Notes: generated from the letters alone by a model not told the origin. A stretch of 64,000 bases of DNA from Reinekea marina (GCF_030409715.1 NZ_JAUFQI010000001.1:2158501-2222500); one strand, 5' to 3'. Positions 9,391 through 17,832 are shown, counted from the first letter of the stretch. Numbers and translations are program-made.

Positions 9391-9582
9391 CTATTGCTCA
9401 CTGAGTTTGGCAAGTATTACCTCTAGTTTTTTTATCCTTTTCTCTTGAAAAGTTAGAGCGCCAATTAACACGATAAATAGCATAAAGGCTGAGAACATGG
9501 GTGTGCCTTGAGCTTGGCTAACGAAATATCCTAAAGATAAAGTGAGGGCAACTGCAACGATAATACTTTCAATTTTTTTCAT
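9391..9582 (-). CDS. Small two-helix membrane protein
   Basis: Protein of 63 residues with two hydrophobic stretches (IIVAVALTLSLGYFV and MFSAFMLFIVLIGAL) and a basic/coiled C-terminal tail (EKRIKKLEVILAKLSEQ). No family is recognised. The reading frame starts at ATG with an AAAGGAA ribosome-binding site upstream, which favours a real gene over chance. Confidence 0.55.
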   Translation of the reverse strand: MKKIESIIVAVALTLSLGYFVSQAQGTPMFSAFMLFIVLIGALTFQEKRIKKLEVILAKLSEQ

Positions 9583-9948
9583 TATTATTCCTTTAATGAA
9601 TTTATTCGAAATAAAAGGCTATTAAATGTATTTAATGCACAAATTACCAAGCCTATAGGATAGTTTGGTAGTCATAATTTTGACTCTTCAGAGTACTTTA
9701 AATTTTAGTTACTACATTCAGTAATGTCTTAAGTATATTTCAGTATAATTGAATAAGAAATTAACTATCGAATGCTTCACATTCCAAATAATGTCACAAA
9801 TTTATTCTTTGAGTTCTGAGCTTTCAGATACTTTTGGTCATTCGATTTACTTGGTCTTCTTTAGATAATTATACTTAACGAGATGGTTCAATTATGCCTC
9901 TCTAAAAATAACGCCGAGCGCTACTGAAAAGGGTTAGGCTAATTTACT
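9583..9948. other. AT-rich intergenic stretch
   Basis: 366 bp with no supported gene on either strand. The only structure seen is an attC-like 32-nt motif at its right end (9906-9937), treated separately. Confidence 0.5.
9906..9937 (-). other. Possible degenerate attC remnant
   Basis: Starts with TAACGCC and ends with GTTAGGC, the two outer core motifs seen in nearby cassettes, but they are only about 30 bp apart and the inner arms barely pair. It lies 12 bp beyond the stop of the antiporter gene, the expected place for a cassette's attC. Chance is not excluded. Confidence 0.25.
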
Positions 9949-10914
9949 TCAGCCACTGTACACCGAAAAACTCAACCATACATACGCGCAATAACAGACT
10001 AATAGTGCTCCGCCTTCAGCTCGGCTCAATTGCCGCCTTGTATAAAGGAACAAAAGTAGCAGCACTGATGTTCCAAGCATGACCCATTGATCAAATTGGA
10101 GCACTCTGGGAGGGATAGGGAGAGGCTGAAGAAATGCCGATAAACCGAGTATTCCGAGCAGATTAAATATGTTACTGCCAAGAATATTGCCGACAGCTAC
10201 ATCAGCATGACGCCGAATAGCTGCAAGTACCGATATAGACAATTCAGGGAGAGAAGTACCCACGGCCACTAACGTTAAGCCAATTACCGCCTCAGGCACT
10301 CCGAAGTGGTGAGCTAATCCAGTTGCACCGATCAAAAAAACTTGTGAACCGGCTATTAAAAGAATCAGACCATGCAACGAGGAAAAGACAGCAGACATAG
10401 CCGACTTTGGAACGGCCGTAAGTTCTTCCGATTCTGCTTTGTGTAATTCTCCAGAGGGTGCTGAGTGGAAATTTTCACTCCAGTAAGCCCAAACCAGGTA
10501 CACAAGTAAGGCACCGATTAAAAGTGCCGCGTCCAATCGACCTAACGCTCCTCCTCCAGCAAGGACCAAGAATAATATACTAGCTGCAACAACTGTGACG
10601 GCATCTCTTTGTAAAGCCAATGGCCTTACTGATAAAGGCGTAATTATTGCGCATAGCCCGAGTATCAGTAGGATATTGCCAATATTACTGCCAATAACAT
10701 TTCCAATTGCAATATCAGGTTGCCCATCAATAGCAGCGTTCACAGAAACCACTAATTCAGGTGCTGAGGTTCCAAAGCCTACTATCACAAGCCCGCTCAA
10801 TAAAGGTGATACGCCGAGTAGCCGAGCGGAAGCAAGTGCACCACGAATCAATGCTTCACCGCCAACAGTGAGTAAAACCAAACCAATACAGAAATAAACT
10901 AAATCGAATGTCAT
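9949..10914 (-). CDS. Na+/Ca2+ antiporter family protein (CaCA, YrbG-like)
   Basis: Inner-membrane exchanger of 321 residues with ten or so hydrophobic helices in two inverted halves. Each half carries the alpha-repeat signature: GFGTSAPELVVS with GNVIGSNIGN in the first, and VAVGTSLPELSIS with GNILGSNIFN in the second. A hydrophilic loop of about 40 residues separates the halves. It is larger than usual cassette cargo and its GC content is higher than that of the cassettes around it, so it may have a separate origin. Confidence 0.9.
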   Translation of the reverse strand: MTFDLVYFCIGLVLLTVGGEALIRGALASARLLGVSPLLSGLVIVGFGTSAPELVVSVNAAIDGQPDIAIGNVIGSNIGNILLILGLCAIITPLSVRPLALQRDAVTVVAASILFLVLAGGGALGRLDAALLIGALLVYLVWAYWSENFHSAPSGELHKAESEELTAVPKSAMSAVFSSLHGLILLIAGSQVFLIGATGLAHHFGVPEAVIGLTLVAVGTSLPELSISVLAAIRRHADVAVGNILGSNIFNLLGILGLSAFLQPLPIPPRVLQFDQWVMLGTSVLLLLFLYTRRQLSRAEGGALLVCYCAYVWLSFSVYSG

Positions 10915-11377
10915 TTACTTGCTCGATCCTTCAATGGGCTGCCAGAACGTGCTTGAAGATTCACTCAAAGCTACCGAGTATTCTCAATAAGCTTCTCAAT
11001 TATTATATTACCGACCAATTTGACAGATAAATAGTCTTTTTCAAGTGATCTTTTAGGTAATTTAGGCGTAGTACGGAATTTTGCGATGCAAGTCTGAATC
11101 GCCCGCTCTGATCTAGTCATCTTAGCCGATTCGTTATTGGTGATATAGCTCTTAGCCTACTTTTTCCGTTTCCCCTACCCCATACTCGGGGGGTTCGTCC
11201 TTAAAAACTGATGGCTAGATCACAGGCGGGGCGACCGCCATCAACACTCGAATGCAAGTCATCAAGAATTGTGATATTTATTCATATCGTAAAATTTGAA
11301 TTTCGGTATAAACAAACTCCGTTTGAGATACGCCAATTTATACAAAAAAAATGGACAAGTTAGAGGTATTTCTAAAG
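10915..11377. other. Non-coding stretch between antiporter and integron array
   Basis: About 460 bp without a supported gene or clear attC. A short GC-rich inverted repeat GGCGG-N5-CCGCC lies at 11225-11239. Otherwise I see nothing in it. Confidence 0.5.
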
Positions 11378-11410
11378 TCTGAACGCTGCTCTATACAGCG
11401 CTTGTTATTC
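11378..11410 (-). other. Short or truncated attC at the distal end of the array
   Basis: TCTGAAC and GTTATTC flank a hairpin GCTG...CAGC, about 33 nt in all. The stop codon of the neighbouring frame lies inside the right core, exactly as in many intact cassettes here. It is shorter than functional attC sites, so it is probably decayed. Confidence 0.4.
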
Positions 11411-12109
11411 GATTTGTATTGAGATTGGTACGCCATATCTTTTATTGTAAATTTCTGCTCTATAAGGAGCCCTTGGCTTAAGAGTAATTAAGCCTTTAGA
11501 TACAGAAATATTTGATGCAAGGAAAAATAAATCTTCGTAAAACTCCAGTTCTATTTCACTAGTGAAAGCTTTACTTGATTTTTTATCGAGATAATAAATT
11601 TTGGCCACTGAATTATCTGATCCATTGGGGATTATTTGGTAAGTCAACTTCACTTCATATGACTTTGTCTCTTTGTGCTTATGTAATAACTCGATCTCAG
11701 ACCCTTTTGATGCTATTTCACTTTTTACTTCTTTAATTAGCGCCGATTGGTTTTGATTAATTAACTCTAGTGCTTGATAGTTTTTTTCTACTATAAAAAG
11801 CAACTTATCAGAATCGCTGAGCTGATTTGCTTCATTTCTGTTAATTCCAACATCGAAATATTTGAACCACTTTTCACAATGCTTATTTTATAAAGCTACC
11901 TCTGAGTTAGGTATACTTTCTGTGAAGTTGATATAGACATGATCAAACTCGCCTGTAGAAAATCCAAGCCCTCTTAGTTTTCTAGCTATTCTCGCTCCTA
12001 AAGCTGACGCTTCCTTTCCAATTTTGAATATTGAAACATACTGGCCACTAGTACTTTCATCATCCTCAGAGTAGTAGCGTATATCTAATATATTCTTTTC
12101 CTTGGTCAT
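11405..12109 (-). pseudogene. Cassette gene of unknown family split by an in-frame TAA
   Basis: Two open stretches (12109-11888, 73 residues; then downstream to 11405) share one reading frame and are separated only by TAA at 11888-11890. Read through, they give one protein of 234 residues. The first part starts MTKEKNILDIRYYSEDDES. The second has a helix-rich segment (KNYQALELINQNQSALIKEVK) and a beta-rich end (KPRAPYRAEIYNKRYG). No family is recognised. The simplest reading is a nonsense mutation in the oldest, least expressed part of the array. Confidence 0.6.
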
Positions 12110-12125
12110 ATCTATCCTTTACGCA

Positions 12126-12179
12126 TAACGCTTTTAGCACGCGCGAGTCTACGAGTCGCAGTGCTTGCGATTGTTATGC
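12126..12179 (-). other. attC site, short (54 nt) class
   Basis: Outer cores TAACG and GTTATGC flank paired arms AGCACGCGCGAGT...CGAGTCGCAGTGCT. The same short class recurs at 15300 and 23141. Confidence 0.85.
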
Positions 12180-12626
12180 CCTTGGAAAACCATTAAGTAT
12201 TTTCACGAGATCAGATGCAGACTTCCCGAAATTATCGGGGAGGATTCCATGTGGAATGTCCATATTTACTGGGTAGCCTTGCTTAGCTTCGGCTTCTAAA
12301 ACAACCTCTTCGCTGTAATGCCACCCTACCTTTTTGGTTTTTCCATCTTGCATGGTCAATTCGTAAAAATAAGAAATCTCGTTCCATGGAATGAAATTCG
12401 TTCTAAATAGAACCGTATACCTGATACCGTCACTTGCAATTTCGAGTTGACTAGCTCCAGGCAGAAGTTGCAACAATGCAACAATGAATCCGATACCAAA
12501 AAAAATAGAAGCAATATGCCCCATATACATAGGGATATCGGATCTAAAATATAAAACTATGAAAACAAATACCCCCGTTAAAGCCAGAAGGAGAAGATTT
12601 TTAAGTTTTGATGATTTTAATACCAT
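12174..12626 (-). CDS. Cassette: membrane-anchored PH-like domain protein
   Basis: Protein of 150 residues. Two N-terminal transmembrane helices (LLLLALTGVFVFIVLYF and IASIFFGIGFIVALLQLLP) are followed by a beta-rich domain (LEIASDGIRYTVLFRTNFIPWNEISYFY) like the bacterial PH/YdbT-type domains. Start ATG 12626 has a GGAG ribosome-binding site. An apparent upstream ATG at 12659 lies inside the next attC and is not part of the cassette. The stop overlaps attC. Function unknown. Confidence 0.7.
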   Translation of the reverse strand: MVLKSSKLKNLLLLALTGVFVFIVLYFRSDIPMYMGHIASIFFGIGFIVALLQLLPGASQLEIASDGIRYTVLFRTNFIPWNEISYFYELTMQDGKTKKVGWHYSEEVVLEAEAKQGYPVNMDIPHGILPDNFGKSASDLVKILNGFPRA

Positions 12627-12647
12627 TGCTGGCTCCAAATATTGGCA

Positions 12648-12713
12648 TAACGCCGCCATAATTTGCTGACTGAAGCGTAGCGTAAGGCGGTCAAATTCAT
12701 GGCCTTGTTACAC
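12648..12713 (-). other. attC site
   Basis: TAACGCCGCC...GGCGG arms with outer core GTTACAC, 66 nt. It separates the PH-like and HNH-like cassettes. Confidence 0.82.
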
Positions 12714-13808
12714 ATTGCTCATCCTTGAATAGTGTGAAATAAAGTGTTTATTCCACCTAATTAAAGCCTTTTTTCTTTCCATGTGAGAAGTTAATAGTTC
12801 TTTATTCTGAGCTCGAAATTCATCTTTTTCATAAATATAGTTTTGAAATTCGTAAACTTGCTTAACTAGCTCATGCATTGGCTTTGACTCAGAGTGTTTA
12901 ATATCCTCAAACTCTATTGGTTGGTCAATATCAAAAATAGGATCGACACGATCTTGGTGCTGAAAATAAAGCACTCCTTTTCCTGTTGGGTAAGGAGGCA
13001 TAGTATGTTGTGCTAGGTACGAGTCGAAACGACTGTAGTCTCCGAGATATCCAGACTGGAAGCTATCATCAGACGATCTTCGTATGATCGGCTGATAAAG
13101 ATGTATTGACGGCTTTGCGATTGTTTTTCTCAGCAGTGGATGCTTAATACGGCGTGTAATCTGAAAGTCATTTAAATGCATCAGATTAGGGTTATCTCCA
13201 TCTAGAGTTGTATATCGACTTTTAGGAAAAGGGAAGCCGCAGCGAGCCGAAAACAAGTAATCGGACGACATATTTAAGATCAATATGTCATTTATTCGAA
13301 GCGCAAAGCAGGAAGGCTGACTGTGAAACACTAATGACTCGACTCCAAACGCGTTCAATCCTACTCCATCACCGGCTATTGGATAAATCGCAACCATTCT
13401 GTCTTTTTGGCAGATTCGGGTTTTAATATGAAAGCTTGGATCTATATTGGTTGGGTTCCCTTGAATAAAATGATACGCAATCCAAATTCCGACACGTACC
13501 TTATCAAGCCAATCCATAAAGTCAGAATACTCAATGCTTGAAAGAGCTTCTCTGGCGACTAGCTTTAGAACATGGGCCTTAGCTCGAGCCTCCAAGTCAG
13601 AAAATTCCGTATTGCAGCTTTCGCATGCTGGAACACAGAAATTCGACCAATCAAAACGTATAGCATTTCCATTTTTGAAGTTCGTTCCAAAATTGACCAC
13701 TCGCTTAGGGTCACCAGTGAGTTCAAGAAGCCACTGAGGGAGTATATGCTCTCGATTCTTTTTTTCTGGAGGGCTTCCACAGAAAACGCAGAACCTATTG
13801 GTCGTCAT
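12708..13808 (-). CDS. Cassette: HNH-endonuclease-like protein
   Basis: At 366 residues this is the longest cassette gene in the array. The N-terminus has a zinc-binding HNH-like core: CVFC at 7-10, the REHILPQWL motif with His21, and CESCN at 62-66. The remaining 290 residues, with beta-rich and helical segments ending in a basic tail (MERKKALIRWNKHF), match nothing I recognise and could be a target-sensing domain. Such stand-alone HNH proteins often cut DNA in defence or mobile-element contexts. That role is inferred, not shown. Confidence 0.68.
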   Translation of the reverse strand: MTTNRFCVFCGSPPEKKNREHILPQWLLELTGDPKRVVNFGTNFKNGNAIRFDWSNFCVPACESCNTEFSDLEARAKAHVLKLVAREALSSIEYSDFMDWLDKVRVGIWIAYHFIQGNPTNIDPSFHIKTRICQKDRMVAIYPIAGDGVGLNAFGVESLVFHSQPSCFALRINDILILNMSSDYLFSARCGFPFPKSRYTTLDGDNPNLMHLNDFQITRRIKHPLLRKTIAKPSIHLYQPIIRRSSDDSFQSGYLGDYSRFDSYLAQHTMPPYPTGKGVLYFQHQDRVDPIFDIDQPIEFEDIKHSESKPMHELVKQVYEFQNYIYEKDEFRAQNKELLTSHMERKKALIRWNKHFISHYSRMSNV

Positions 13809-13828
13809 GCTTTATATCCATAGATGTG

Positions 13829-13917
13829 TAACGCCTTTATTTTGTGGCGAGTTTACGAGTCCAAAGCCCACTTGCGAAGCAAGGATGTTGGGCTTGAACA
13901 ACAATTTTTTGTAAGGC
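13829..13917 (-). other. attC site with altered core
   Basis: TAACGCC at the left; the right core reads GTAAGGC instead of GTTAGGC. The arms (GGCGAGTTTACGAGTCC, GCCCACTTGCGAAGC) resemble other attCs here. The core change may reduce recombination. Confidence 0.7.
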
Positions 13918-14312
13918 TATTGGTAGTACAATTCATCAGGCTGTTTACCAATATTATCTGGTTCCAGTGGTTTCGTAAATTGTACGGCCAATATAGTGTC
14001 ATGCCCTTCCATCTTGGCCTTACAAACACGGTGCATACCGTCCATTATTCTACCTTCGCTACATAAAATAATTGGATAGCTAAGGTCAGCTTCGTAAATT
14101 TGTTTCGCGTGCTGAATTATATCTTCGCACTTAGCTTCCATTCCGGGCATAAAACCGAACCAATAGTTCTCTTTGAGCTCTCCAATTTCCTCCACCTTTT
14201 TTTCGAAAACCGGAAAGTCTTTGGATAATTCAATTAATTTTAGAACATCCCACGACAGTAATCCTAGGGTGGAAGGTCTAAAATGATATTGTTGATGTAA
14301 TTTATTTTTCAT
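13917..14312 (-). CDS. Cassette: ParB/sulfiredoxin-like fold protein
   Basis: Protein of 131 residues. The segment SYPIILCSEGRIMDGMHRVCKAKMEGHDTILAVQF matches the ParB-N/Srx core, in which the DGxHR motif binds nucleotide. No HTH domain follows, so this is not a partition protein. Family relatives include nucleases and CTP/ATP-binding proteins. Start ATG 14312 is just inside the cassette. An upstream in-frame start lies in the next attC. Confidence 0.72.
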   Translation of the reverse strand: MKNKLHQQYHFRPSTLGLLSWDVLKLIELSKDFPVFEKKVEEIGELKENYWFGFMPGMEAKCEDIIQHAKQIYEADLSYPIILCSEGRIMDGMHRVCKAKMEGHDTILAVQFTKPLEPDNIGKQPDELYYQ

Positions 14313-14318
14313 AAAGCC

Positions 14319-14422
14319 TAACGTTCCTAAACTGAGGCGCAATGAAGCGCAGCGTAATTGCGTCCTATGCCCGCCGCGGAACGCGGTTTTTGGCGGGCAT
14401 GAACAGCTTTGGTTTGTTAGGT
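14319..14422 (-). other. attC site, long class (TTCCTAAAC type)
   Basis: TAACGTTCCTAAAC on the left and CAGCTTTGGTTTGTTAGGT on the right, about 104 nt, with a GC-rich internal hairpin (GCCCGCC...GGCGGGC). The same class recurs at 27232 and 34304. Confidence 0.88.
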
Positions 14423-14779
14423 GGACCTAGAATTACCACTAATTTCACTACTGTATCTAGCAATGAATTTCCTTTGGTGCACCCAATAACCAGAAGTAAC
14501 TAGTACCGAAACAATAAAGCCAATTGCTCCCTGACTTGCAACGAAAACCCACAATACAAATGTCGAAATGGCTATTCCTTTGCCATACGCTCCATTTAAA
14601 ACAAAAATGATTAGCATTACTGCTAGAAAATTAGAACCACCAATTACGAGATACAATACCAGTGCAATATATGGGCTCGACTCCTCGAAACCTTGTATCG
14701 AAGGAATAATAAGTACAATTGGAAGAACCAAAAATACCAAATTAATCCAAAATAAATTACTGAGAACGAGCCTCTTCAT
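14417..14779 (-). CDS. Cassette: four-helix integral membrane protein
   Basis: Protein of 120 residues with four hydrophobic helices: LFWINLVFLVLPIVLIIP, YIALVLYLVIGGSNFLAVMLIIFVL, IAISTFVLWVFVASQGAI and GFIVSVLVTSGYWV. A Ser/Arg tail ends inside the attC. No family is recognised. ATG 14779 (MKRLVL) is preferred over a GTG two codons upstream. Confidence 0.65.
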   Translation of the reverse strand: MKRLVLSNLFWINLVFLVLPIVLIIPSIQGFEESSPYIALVLYLVIGGSNFLAVMLIIFVLNGAYGKGIAISTFVLWVFVASQGAIGFIVSVLVTSGYWVHQRKFIARYSSEISGNSRST

Positions 14780-14786
14780 ATACACC

Positions 14787-14885
14787 TAACGTCAAAATAA
14801 CTGGCGAAATTGCGCGCCAGCGTGATTGAGTCCAGTGCGTACCGCGCAGCGGTGTTTACGCACGAAGTTCATTGCCTTGTTAGAG
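14787..14885 (-). other. attC site, CAAAATAACTGGCG class
   Basis: TAACGTCAAAATAACTGGCG...GCCTTGTTAGAG, about 99 nt. Nearly identical sites stand at 16061, 21142 and 22665 beside unrelated genes. Confidence 0.9.
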
Positions 14886-15290
14886 TTTGCCAGTTCTAAG
14901 CAAGGAGATTACCTTTTCTTTTGCGGATACGGGTTGCAAATTGACGTTTTCTAGCTTTTCCATATTAACCCAAATGAGTTCGTATTGGTTATTTGAACTC
15001 TGCCTTTCCTGTTCAGGTCCATTGCCTAACTTTACTTCACCTGAAATAGCCCCTATAGAAAAGTAGCTCTCTCTTCGTCCTTCATTAGATTGCTCAAATA
15101 CGAGCTCAATATTTGAGGTAGATAAGCTAGTTTCTTCCTCAATCTCACGAATTACGGCTTCTTCTGCGGTTTCGCCTTTTTCAATACTACCACCAGGGAA
15201 AACCCAATACTCACGTTCGTCCTTCATCCTGTGAACTAGCAATAATTCTTTAACATCATTTACTATTAGTGCGCAGGATCTAGGATTCAT
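14880..15290 (-). CDS. Cassette: NUDIX hydrolase
   Basis: Protein of 136 residues. The Nudix box GGSIEKGETAEEAVIREIEEETS carries the REx2EE core (REIEEE); the glycine near the end of the consensus is replaced by Thr. N-terminal CALIVNDVKELLLVHRM forms the first strand. It probably hydrolyses a nucleotide derivative. NUDIX genes are common integron cargo. Confidence 0.88.
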   Translation of the reverse strand: MNPRSCALIVNDVKELLLVHRMKDEREYWVFPGGSIEKGETAEEAVIREIEEETSLSTSNIELVFEQSNEGRRESYFSIGAISGEVKLGNGPEQERQSSNNQYELIWVNMEKLENVNLQPVSAKEKVISLLRTGKL

Positions 15291-15299
15291 AAAAAACTC

Positions 15300-15353
15300 T
15301 AACGCCTATAGCACGCGCGAGTTTACGAGTCGCCGTGCCTATGATTGTTAAAA
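15300..15353 (-). other. attC site, short class
   Basis: TAACGCCTATAGCACGCGCG...GCCTATGATTGTTAAAA, 54 nt, with paired AGCACG/CGTGC arms. Confidence 0.87.
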
Positions 15354-15692
15354 CGGCCCTCTCAAGCCAATTAAATTACCAAATGGATCTGTTACTTGGC
15401 ACATCCATTGGTTTGCCTCAATCTCCATTGGTCCTCGGTATATAATAGATCCAATGCTTTTAAACCTATCCATTTCATATTCTAGGCTTTCTACTAGCCA
15501 ATAGGTTACTGATCCACTCTTACCAGATCCAACCCTTTCATCAGCTAAAACCAATTCTAACGCAAAACCATTTACCTCGAGGAATGTAAAATCGTCAATG
15601 GTCCGTACAATTGCACCAGGGAAAGCCTTTTGGTACCAATCAAGACCTAACTTAAGATCTTCCACATGTATTAGGTTTGCAATAGGTTTCAT
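15348..15692 (-). CDS. Cassette: VOC family protein
   Basis: Protein of 114 residues: MKPIANLIHVEDLKLGLDWYQKAFPGA opens the first glyoxalase module, and VESLEYEMDRFKSIGS with CQVTDPFGNLIGLRGPF closes the second. The terminal DPFGN motif is typical of VOC cargo. Start ATG 15692 is the first inside the cassette. A longer in-frame reading runs into the neighbouring class A cassette and is spurious. Confidence 0.87.
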   Translation of the reverse strand: MKPIANLIHVEDLKLGLDWYQKAFPGAIVRTIDDFTFLEVNGFALELVLADERVGSGKSGSVTYWLVESLEYEMDRFKSIGSIIYRGPMEIEANQWMCQVTDPFGNLIGLRGPF

Positions 15693-15700
15693 AAGCCTTT

Positions 15701-16060
15701 TAACGCAAAGCACTGCGGCGAACGACAGTGAGTCCAGTGCCGTAGGCACGATGCAGCTGTGCCTTGTTACAAGTAGTGGCCTGTGGCTCTTAACTATCAC
15801 GTGCCAGCGTGCTTAATTATTTATTGTTTTCCATCAAACTTCGCTTTTGACGCAGTAATTTAGTTTGATGGCTTTAAAACTTTCTTGCCAGCTTAACTAG
15901 GCTGGCTAATCACTCTACCCTAGCTTGGGAGCAATGGCTATTGCGTACAAGCTAGCCTGTTAAAGTTGTGAACCGTTGCTCTAAAAACCATAAATTTATA
16001 CGAGCAAAACTATATTTTGGTGCAGGATTCATTCAATAGTTTTAAATGTCCTTCCACCTG
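15701..16060 (-). repeat. CDS-less cassette, class A copy 1 (A1)
   Basis: Exactly 360 bp, starting with a 72-nt attC (15701-15772). The rest has no credible gene but three ordered inverted repeats: CCATCAAACT/AGTTTGATGG, GCCAGC/GCTGGC and CTAGCTTG/CAAGCTAG. It lies between the VOC cassette and a class-X cassette. Confidence 0.88.
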
Positions 16061-16159
16061 TAACGCCAAAATAACTGGCGAAATTGCGCGCCAGCGTGAT
16101 TGAGTCCAGTGCGTACCGCGAAGCGGTGTTTACGCACGAAGTTCATTGCCTTGTTAAGT
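16061..16159 (-). other. attC site, CAAAATAACTGGCG class
   Basis: TAACGCCAAAATAACTGGCG...GCCTTGTTAAGT, 99 nt. Identical to the site at 21142, as part of a duplicated block. Confidence 0.9.
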
Positions 16160-16160
16160 G

Positions 16161-16418
16161 TTACCCTTCCACAGCCTCAACAAAGTAGCTAAAACTATTA
16201 AAGTCCCAATTAATTGCTATCGAATCAGGAAGATACTGCTTCAAAAAAGGTAGGTTTGCCACACCGACTCCAAAGCAGTCATACATCAGATTCTCTTTAG
16301 GAACATCAAATTCTTTTTGAAATTCACCTAAGTTAAAGTTCACAAGCTTCACATCAAAAACTAACCTTTCGGTTTCGTTTGTAAAGCAAGTCTACGTACG
16401 AACCATTCTATAATTCAT
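16161..16418 (-). pseudogene. Cassette X, copy 1: nonsense-mutated small protein gene
   Basis: Near-identical to the intact gene at 21242-21499, but codon 9 is TAG (16392-16394) where the other copy has TTG. The residual frame could start only at an internal GTG (16352), losing the first 22 residues. In the intact copy the protein has 85 residues, so this copy is probably inactive or shortened. Confidence 0.72.
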
Positions 16419-16427
16419 AAAAACACT

Positions 16428-16535
16428 TAACGCCGCAAGCAACTGCAGATGAAACGGAACTTGTTTTTATGCGAGTATTTTACCGCATAAAAACAAGTGG
16501 AGAGTAACACGTCAGATTGCCTTGCTTTGTTATAC
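16428..16535 (-). other. attC site between cassettes X and Y (copy 1)
   Basis: TAACGCCGCAAGCAACTG...GCTTTGTTATAC, 108 nt, with a long internal hairpin ACTTGTTTTTATGCG...CGCATAAAAACAAGT. Confidence 0.88.
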
Positions 16536-16922
16536 GTTTTCAAGTGAAAGCCTCACTCCTTGAGCCTTAAAGTTTAACTTACCTGCAAACTCTATTGTAA
16601 ATATATATTCACCAAGAACAGTGAACTGAAAGTCTTCTATATGGCCAAAATCCTTTTCACCAGTGGCATCAACAGCTGGCTTGCACTCAGCTAAAGAACT
16701 GAACCCGTCCATGTCTTTAACTCCATCAAATATCAAGTATGCAGAAGCGAAGCAAGCCCATTCATTTTCTTTCGGCTCCGTATAGCCCTCGTGCTCTGGA
16801 AAGAGGTACGCATCGATTTTAATACGTAATTCTTCGCCTTTAAGTTCCCAGCCAAGAACAAAGGACTCCCAAAGGTCTATGTGTTCAAGACCGCTTATTT
16901 TATTAGCATCGTGATATAGCAT
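16530..16922 (-). CDS. Cassette Y, copy 1: protein of unknown function
   Basis: Protein of 130 residues, acidic and soluble, opening MLYHDANKISGLEHIDLWES and ending EFAGKLNFKAQGVRLSLENV. The strand-rich pattern with WESFVLGWELKGEELRIKID recalls small immunity-type proteins, but I do not recognise the family. It is the same at protein level as the gene at 21611-22003. The duplication includes both flanking attC cores. Confidence 0.7.
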   Translation of the reverse strand: MLYHDANKISGLEHIDLWESFVLGWELKGEELRIKIDAYLFPEHEGYTEPKENEWACFASAYLIFDGVKDMDGFSSLAECKPAVDATGEKDFGHIEDFQFTVLGEYIFTIEFAGKLNFKAQGVRLSLENV

Positions 16923-16932
16923 GGTTTACGTA

Positions 16933-17209
16933 TAACGTTGTACACAGTGGCGAGCGTATGCGAGTCCAGTGCCGTAGGCACGATACTGCTGTACCTTGTT
17001 AATGTGCATTGACCACCACTGCCACTTTTTATAATTTTTAAAAGCTCAATCAACCAAAGCTTTTACGACGATTTCATTGCCTTTAATATGCCAGCCCCAA
17101 AACTTGGTGGCTAGCAATAGTTTTGCTTTTTTTCAGAAAGTATTGCTACTGAAATGTAAAATAAAGTATCAGTTAAGCCAGCTTAAAAAGGCATTCTCAT
17201 TCTGCACAA
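16933..17209 (-). repeat. CDS-less cassette, class C copy 1 (C1)
   Basis: 277 bp, attC at 16933-17004. Same as C2 (20231-20507) as far as I can see by eye. It has the hairpin AAAGCT/AGCTTT, the linker GCCTTTAATATGCCAG shared with class B, and then a second imperfect hairpin. No supported gene. Confidence 0.85.
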
Positions 17210-17308
17210 TAACGCCGTTGTAAATTGCAGTTTTGGAGGAGCCCGTTTGTGCTATTAAGCACAAAAAGGAGCGACGGAAAAACTGTCAATTTGACAACTT
17301 TGTTAAGC
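17210..17308 (-). other. attC site
   Basis: TAACGCCGTTG...CTTTGTTAAGC, 99 nt, with internal hairpin TTGTGCTTA/TAAGCACAA (from GTTTGTGCTATTAAGCACAAA). Confidence 0.84.
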
Positions 17309-17312
17309 GTTT

Positions 17313-17810
17313 TTACGACTCTTGCCATTCTTTAAATTCTTTAATTGTATTTGGAGTAAGCTCGAGAATAACTTCAGCTAATTCTTCGCTACCTTTTGCG
17401 ACTGCTACAGCGGCTGCTAATACGTTAGCCATTATTGGGTCTGATAAAGGCGATTCTCCAGCAAGCTTAGCCATTAACTTTATTGATTCGATATAGTTTC
17501 TTTCCATTTCAATATTTAATTTAGCACCATTACCTTTAAGTCTGGCTATTTCTATACAAACAGGCAATAGAAAGTAATTGTAATTTGCCCTCTGTGGGTG
17601 CTTTTCGATTAAAGAAATTATATGCGGAACGGCTGCATATGAAGAGTTATAAATATCACCTTGATGACAGAGGCTACTCCATAATGTAAAGAATGGTTCT
17701 GATTCATAGTCCTCACACTCAGGATACTCTTCAAGTTGAGCCAGTAGCCCAGGGATGTCCGAAGCATTTCCATATGCGTGTTCCAACTTATTCCAGTTAA
17801 TTAATTCCAT
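17313..17810 (-). CDS. Cassette: HEAT-like protein of unknown function
   Basis: Protein of 165 residues, all-alpha. The pattern LEHAYGNASDIPGLLAQL, then LWSSLCHQGDIYNSSYAAVPHIISLI, matches a widespread uncharacterised family with HAYG and HQG..Y..SYAAVPHL motifs often annotated as HEAT-repeat-like. The role is unknown; immunity or binding proteins are possible. Start ATG 17810 lies at the cassette edge. Confidence 0.68.
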   Translation of the reverse strand: MELINWNKLEHAYGNASDIPGLLAQLEEYPECEDYESEPFFTLWSSLCHQGDIYNSSYAAVPHIISLIEKHPQRANYNYFLLPVCIEIARLKGNGAKLNIEMERNYIESIKLMAKLAGESPLSDPIMANVLAAAVAVAKGSEELAEVILELTPNTIKEFKEWQES

Positions 17811-17832
17811 GTTTGATCTCTTGTGTAACGCT

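Noticed and set aside
11225..11239. GC-rich inverted repeat as possible terminator
   Set aside because: No T-run on either side and no gene ends there.
15348..15800. Extended N-termini (MIVKSHRPLLVTRHSC...) on genes beside class A cassettes
   Set aside because: The same leader appears before unrelated genes at 15800 and 30809 (and in a further frame near 31886) because it is read from the class A attC and cassette body.
15955..16032. Short frame in class A cassettes (MNPAPKYSFARINLWF...)
   Set aside because: Open for about 26 codons in A1, A3, A4 and A6, but stopped early or lacking a start in A2, A5 and A7, so I do not call it a gene. The PKYSFARINLWF similarity is still notable.
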